NCBI GenBank assembly: GCA_024734495.1
Contig: JALMQS010000128.1
Coordinates: forward strand, 23,114,875-23,178,874
Source of the DNA: Forficula auricularia
Lineage: Eukaryota; Arthropoda; Insecta; Dermaptera; Forficulidae
Reading direction: 5' to 3'
Length of the DNA: 64,000 nt
Positions 61,645 through 64,000 of the stretch are shown piece after piece. The notes under the pieces are model-generated. The model had not been told where the DNA came from and did no database searches. It saw nothing but the letters and a program-made list of their open reading frames with translations. The translations under genes and the position numbers were made by a program. Every line of letters begins with the position of its first letter. The first letter of the stretch is position 1.

Positions 61645-62085
61645 TTTATACTTAAACACTGACACACACAACAAACCAGTGCAGATTTTGTCACCAGACC
61701 GTTATTTAACCTCAAAAGCAGAATCGGTTTTTCAGGATATTGAAAGCTTTCTAGAAAATTAGTTGTTGTTTTTTTGTTTAGCTTTTGTTCTTTTAATCTT
61801 TTTTTTAACATAGGTGGATTGGTTTAGATTTTTTTTTTAATAATTACAAGTGTCATTTATACTAGCCAAAAAACACTTTCGGGTGATAGGACAGTATGGA
61901 TATATTATTAGGAATATGAAATGAGCAGATTGCTTTTTTATATCAGCGTATTATTTTTATTGAACGTTTATATATTATATCCTGTAAAACTTCGATTTTT
62001 TTCTCAACACTCGCGGGTGGAGGTTCTGACACTCTAACCCCCCGCTGCCTACGGCCTTGTTTGTCAGGAAGAATCATGTTTTATC
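61645..62085. other. No recognised feature
   Basis: A minus-strand frame at 61626-61811 overlaps the plus frame noted for the preceding island. Nothing else is identifiable. Confidence 0.35.
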
Positions 62086-62087
62086 AT

Positions 62088-62863
62088 TAAAAGGATCGTA
62101 GGGGGTTGAACAAGAATTTAAATCAAACGCAAAGTTTCTTAATTAAATGGGCCAAACGTTTCGTCAATGATTAAGTACTTCATCAGTGACTCATTTGATA
62201 AACTTATTTGTCAAGAGTTCTAGCTATGAGAAAAAACAAAACAAAGATAAAACAGAGAAAAAAAAAAAAAACATTTAAGATTGCCACTTGTGTTGTGGAC
62301 GGAAAAAACGATAACATACATCCATACATCCATCCACACAGACCAAATGAAAAAATAACACTTTTTGGCCCCTGGACAAGACCCTATGTAATTTTTGGTA
62401 AAACCGTAACGTACTAAAATTCAACCTAAATGAATACTACAATTTGCGACTTTGATTGAGTCCATGGGTTCCGTAGTCTTTACCTGAGGACCCTTTGAAG
62501 TCGCGTTTACCGCGAGACCGATTACATTACTTTCCCCATGCTTTGCATTGGATAAAGTAAAAAAATATATATATAATTGTTATAACAAGAGACATCTTAA
62601 TTGTTTTTGTGTTTTTTTTATATGTTTTATCTTTGTTTAAATTTTTTTATATGTTTTATCTTTGTTTAAATTACAAATTATTGATGAAACGTTTCGGAAG
62701 ACATACCCTTTAAAATATTTTTTCTTTTAGTTATAACTCCTCACAAATTAGTTTATCAAATGATCCACTGAGGACCCAATCAGTGACGAATCGTTTGGCC
62801 AATTTAATTAAGAAACTTTGCGTTTGATTTAAATTCTTGTCCAACTCCCTACGATCCTTTTAA
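62088..62863. repeat. Foldback element split by a Helentron-like copy
   Basis: The left arm AAAGGATCGTAGGGGGTTGA, ATTTAAATCAAACGCAAAGT, GGGCCAAACGTTTCGTCAAT is inverted in the right arm (GAATCGTTTGGCCAATTTAA, ACTTTGCGTTTGATTTAAAT, CCAACTCCCTACGATCCTTT). Both arms have the hammerhead-like core (minus at 62158-62195, plus at 62766-62800). A 30-bp tandem (TTTTTTATATGTTTTATCTT, TGTTTAAAT) lies at 62612-62668. Confidence 0.85.
62310..62566 (-). mobile_element. Helentron-like repeat, family C, copy 5 (5' part)
   Basis: On the minus strand, TTTACTTTATCCAATGCAAA, GCATGGGGAAAGTAATGTAA, TCGGTCTCGCGG, then the conserved block to GGATGGATGTATGGATGTAT. The 3' tandem repeats and hairpin are absent. Confidence 0.75.
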
Positions 62864-62869
62864 AGATTT

Positions 62870-63460
62870 GATTATGGATAAGAACAATCAAATATTCATA
62901 TTTTATTTTTCTTCTGATCTTGAAATTATAATACTTTTGTTTAACTATAGGTACTATACATACATTTTATTTAAAAAAAACTTTGTTTAGTTTTTAATGG
63001 GTAATACTTAAAAATCACACCAAGTTGTTTCAATTATTACAATTTCAATTAAAATTACTAGAACAGACTTATGGGTAATAAATAAGGAAATATTATGATT
63101 ATTTAAAATTTACAGGTCCAGTTCAAGTCCCAGATTGTGTAGAGAGATTAGAGTTGCCTGATAGATAGGCAACCAAAACAACACTTTAGCGAAGGTAGAA
63201 GTTCAGAATTTATTCGCCAGGCGTTTTTCCACCAATTTTAAGTCTGTGATTTGAATACTAATAATTATTAAAGACCATATTATTGTGCAGTAAGATCCTT
63301 TAAAACGTGAAGATTTTTTAATACTTTATTGAAGATATGCTTATTAGATAAAATAAAATAATAACTTTTATAACCAAACGTTTCGAGAGAAATCCTTTAT
63401 CAATGGAAATTTGAAAAAAATAGTACCTTTAAAAAACAATCAATACCTAATTCGAATATA
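62870..63460. other. No gene; family E arm at 63375-63430
   Basis: CCAAACGTTTCGAGAGAAAT, CCTTTATCAATGGAAATTTG (63375-63415) is a family E arm. The rest is unassigned. Confidence 0.45.
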
Positions 63461-63462
63461 AG

Positions 63463-63634
63463 TGATCAAATTGACGATAGAAATAGATCCTTAAGCTTTT
63501 ACGAAAATTACCAGAGGTTGTCATTTATTAGATTCGAGGTGGAATGGATTATTTTATATATATGTCAGAAGTCTTGTTTTTACCTTTTCGAAAATCGAAC
63601 GAGTCACAAAATTTTCTATCGGCAATTTGAACTG
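63463..63634. repeat. Hairpin family HP, full copy at right
   Basis: ATTGACGATAGAAATAGATC, GTTGTCATTTATTAGATTCG and GGTGGAATGGATTATTTTAT at the left; ATTTTCTATCGGCAATTTGA at the right closes the outer inverted repeat. Confidence 0.75.
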
Positions 63635-63920
63635 TTTGCTTTCCTGTACACTGTAGAAAAAACCTATCTAGACTCGATTTTTTATATATTTTATTTACAA
63701 ACTTATTTTACAGAAAATAAAATTAAAATCATTTGTTTTATTAATCTAAAAATGTTTTCTTTGCTCCAATAACTCATTTCTAGAAATTACAGAAAGAACA
63801 AAATTAAATTAATCTAGTTTTGCTCTAGCGACTACATATATTCAGCTTTTTCTTAGATTTTAGGGTTGCCTAGATTTTTTATTATTCTTGGTTTATGTTT
63901 ACGCCTATGTGCTAGGTTTT

Positions 63921-64000
63921 TTTTTTTTGGCTTTTCGGTTTTGCTAGCTATAAGTCAATTTATGATACTAATTATTTTATTTTTAAATTTGTCTCTACCC
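63921..64000 (-). mobile_element. tRNA-Ser-like SINE, copy 2, cut by window end
   Basis: TTTTTTTTTGGCTTTTCGG, TTTTGCTAGCTATAAGTCAA and TTATGATACTAATTATTTTA follow the same order as 8321-8390 of SINE copy 1. The tRNA-like head would lie beyond the window. Confidence 0.75.

Overview
The window looks like gene-poor, strongly A+T-rich nuclear DNA from an arthropod, most likely an insect. Evidence: mariner/Tc1, hAT and Helitron DNA transposons; jockey/CR1-like LINE fragments; several tRNA-derived SINEs; a candidate spliced first exon with a signal peptide; and no bacterial gene organisation. Some repeats (a SINE ending in a GATGAT tail, and repeats beginning with an ACCGACTTCAAAAA-type motif) remind me of Lepidoptera, but I cannot fix the order. 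No long intact gene is present. Almost all ORFs over 60 codons are chance ORFs or pieces of broken transposon proteins.

Layout. 0.5-9.5 kb: hairpin elements, two SINEs, Helentron-like copies, and a hAT MITE carrying a SINE exactly in its right terminal repeat. 8.9-10.15 kb: two TA-flanked DNA transposons seven bases apart. 11-13.2 kb: large inverted repeats and a 182-bp hAT MITE with a perfect 8-bp target duplication. 14.4-15.7 kb: a broken LINE with a recognisable reverse transcriptase (minus strand). 17.7-18.7 kb: a second LINE. 19.4-25.8 kb: MITEs, a tandemly duplicated Helentron-like element, a Helitron relative, and a tRNA-like sequence inside an inverted repeat. 26.7-28.4 kb: three-level nesting, LINE in mariner in MITE. 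29.3-30.2 kb: a mariner whose 5' half has been replaced by an inverted copy of its own 3' end. 31.3-31.9 kb: an internally deleted mariner. 33.1-34.1 kb and 37.4-38.0 kb: long palindromes. 36.0-37.1 kb: LINE with nested SINE. 40-48 kb: more Helentron-like and foldback elements, plus a likely host exon at 46.16-46.41 kb (+). 52.1-53.0 kb: a non-autonomous Helitron with textbook ends. 54.7-55.4 kb: a hAT MITE. 57.9-58.06 kb: a possible terminal coding exon (-). 61.2-61.6 kb: a G+C-richer island without visible repeats. 62-64 kb: foldbacks and a SINE cut by the window edge.

How the parts relate. Host coding content is at most two or three short exons; the rest is layered transposon debris in which order of insertion can often be read. 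Three signals cut across families: (1) a hammerhead-ribozyme-like motif (CTGANGA, one extra base, stem II, GAAAC, short self-complementary stem, UC) recurs in several otherwise unrelated hairpin elements; (2) one roughly 110-bp minisatellite monomer sits inside a Helitron, a TIR-type MITE and a palindromic element; (3) a tRNA-headed SINE shares its 3' tail with the LINE at 14.4 kb, so that LINE lineage is its probable mobilising partner. All repeat family names used here (A, B, C, D and so on) are labels for this window only.
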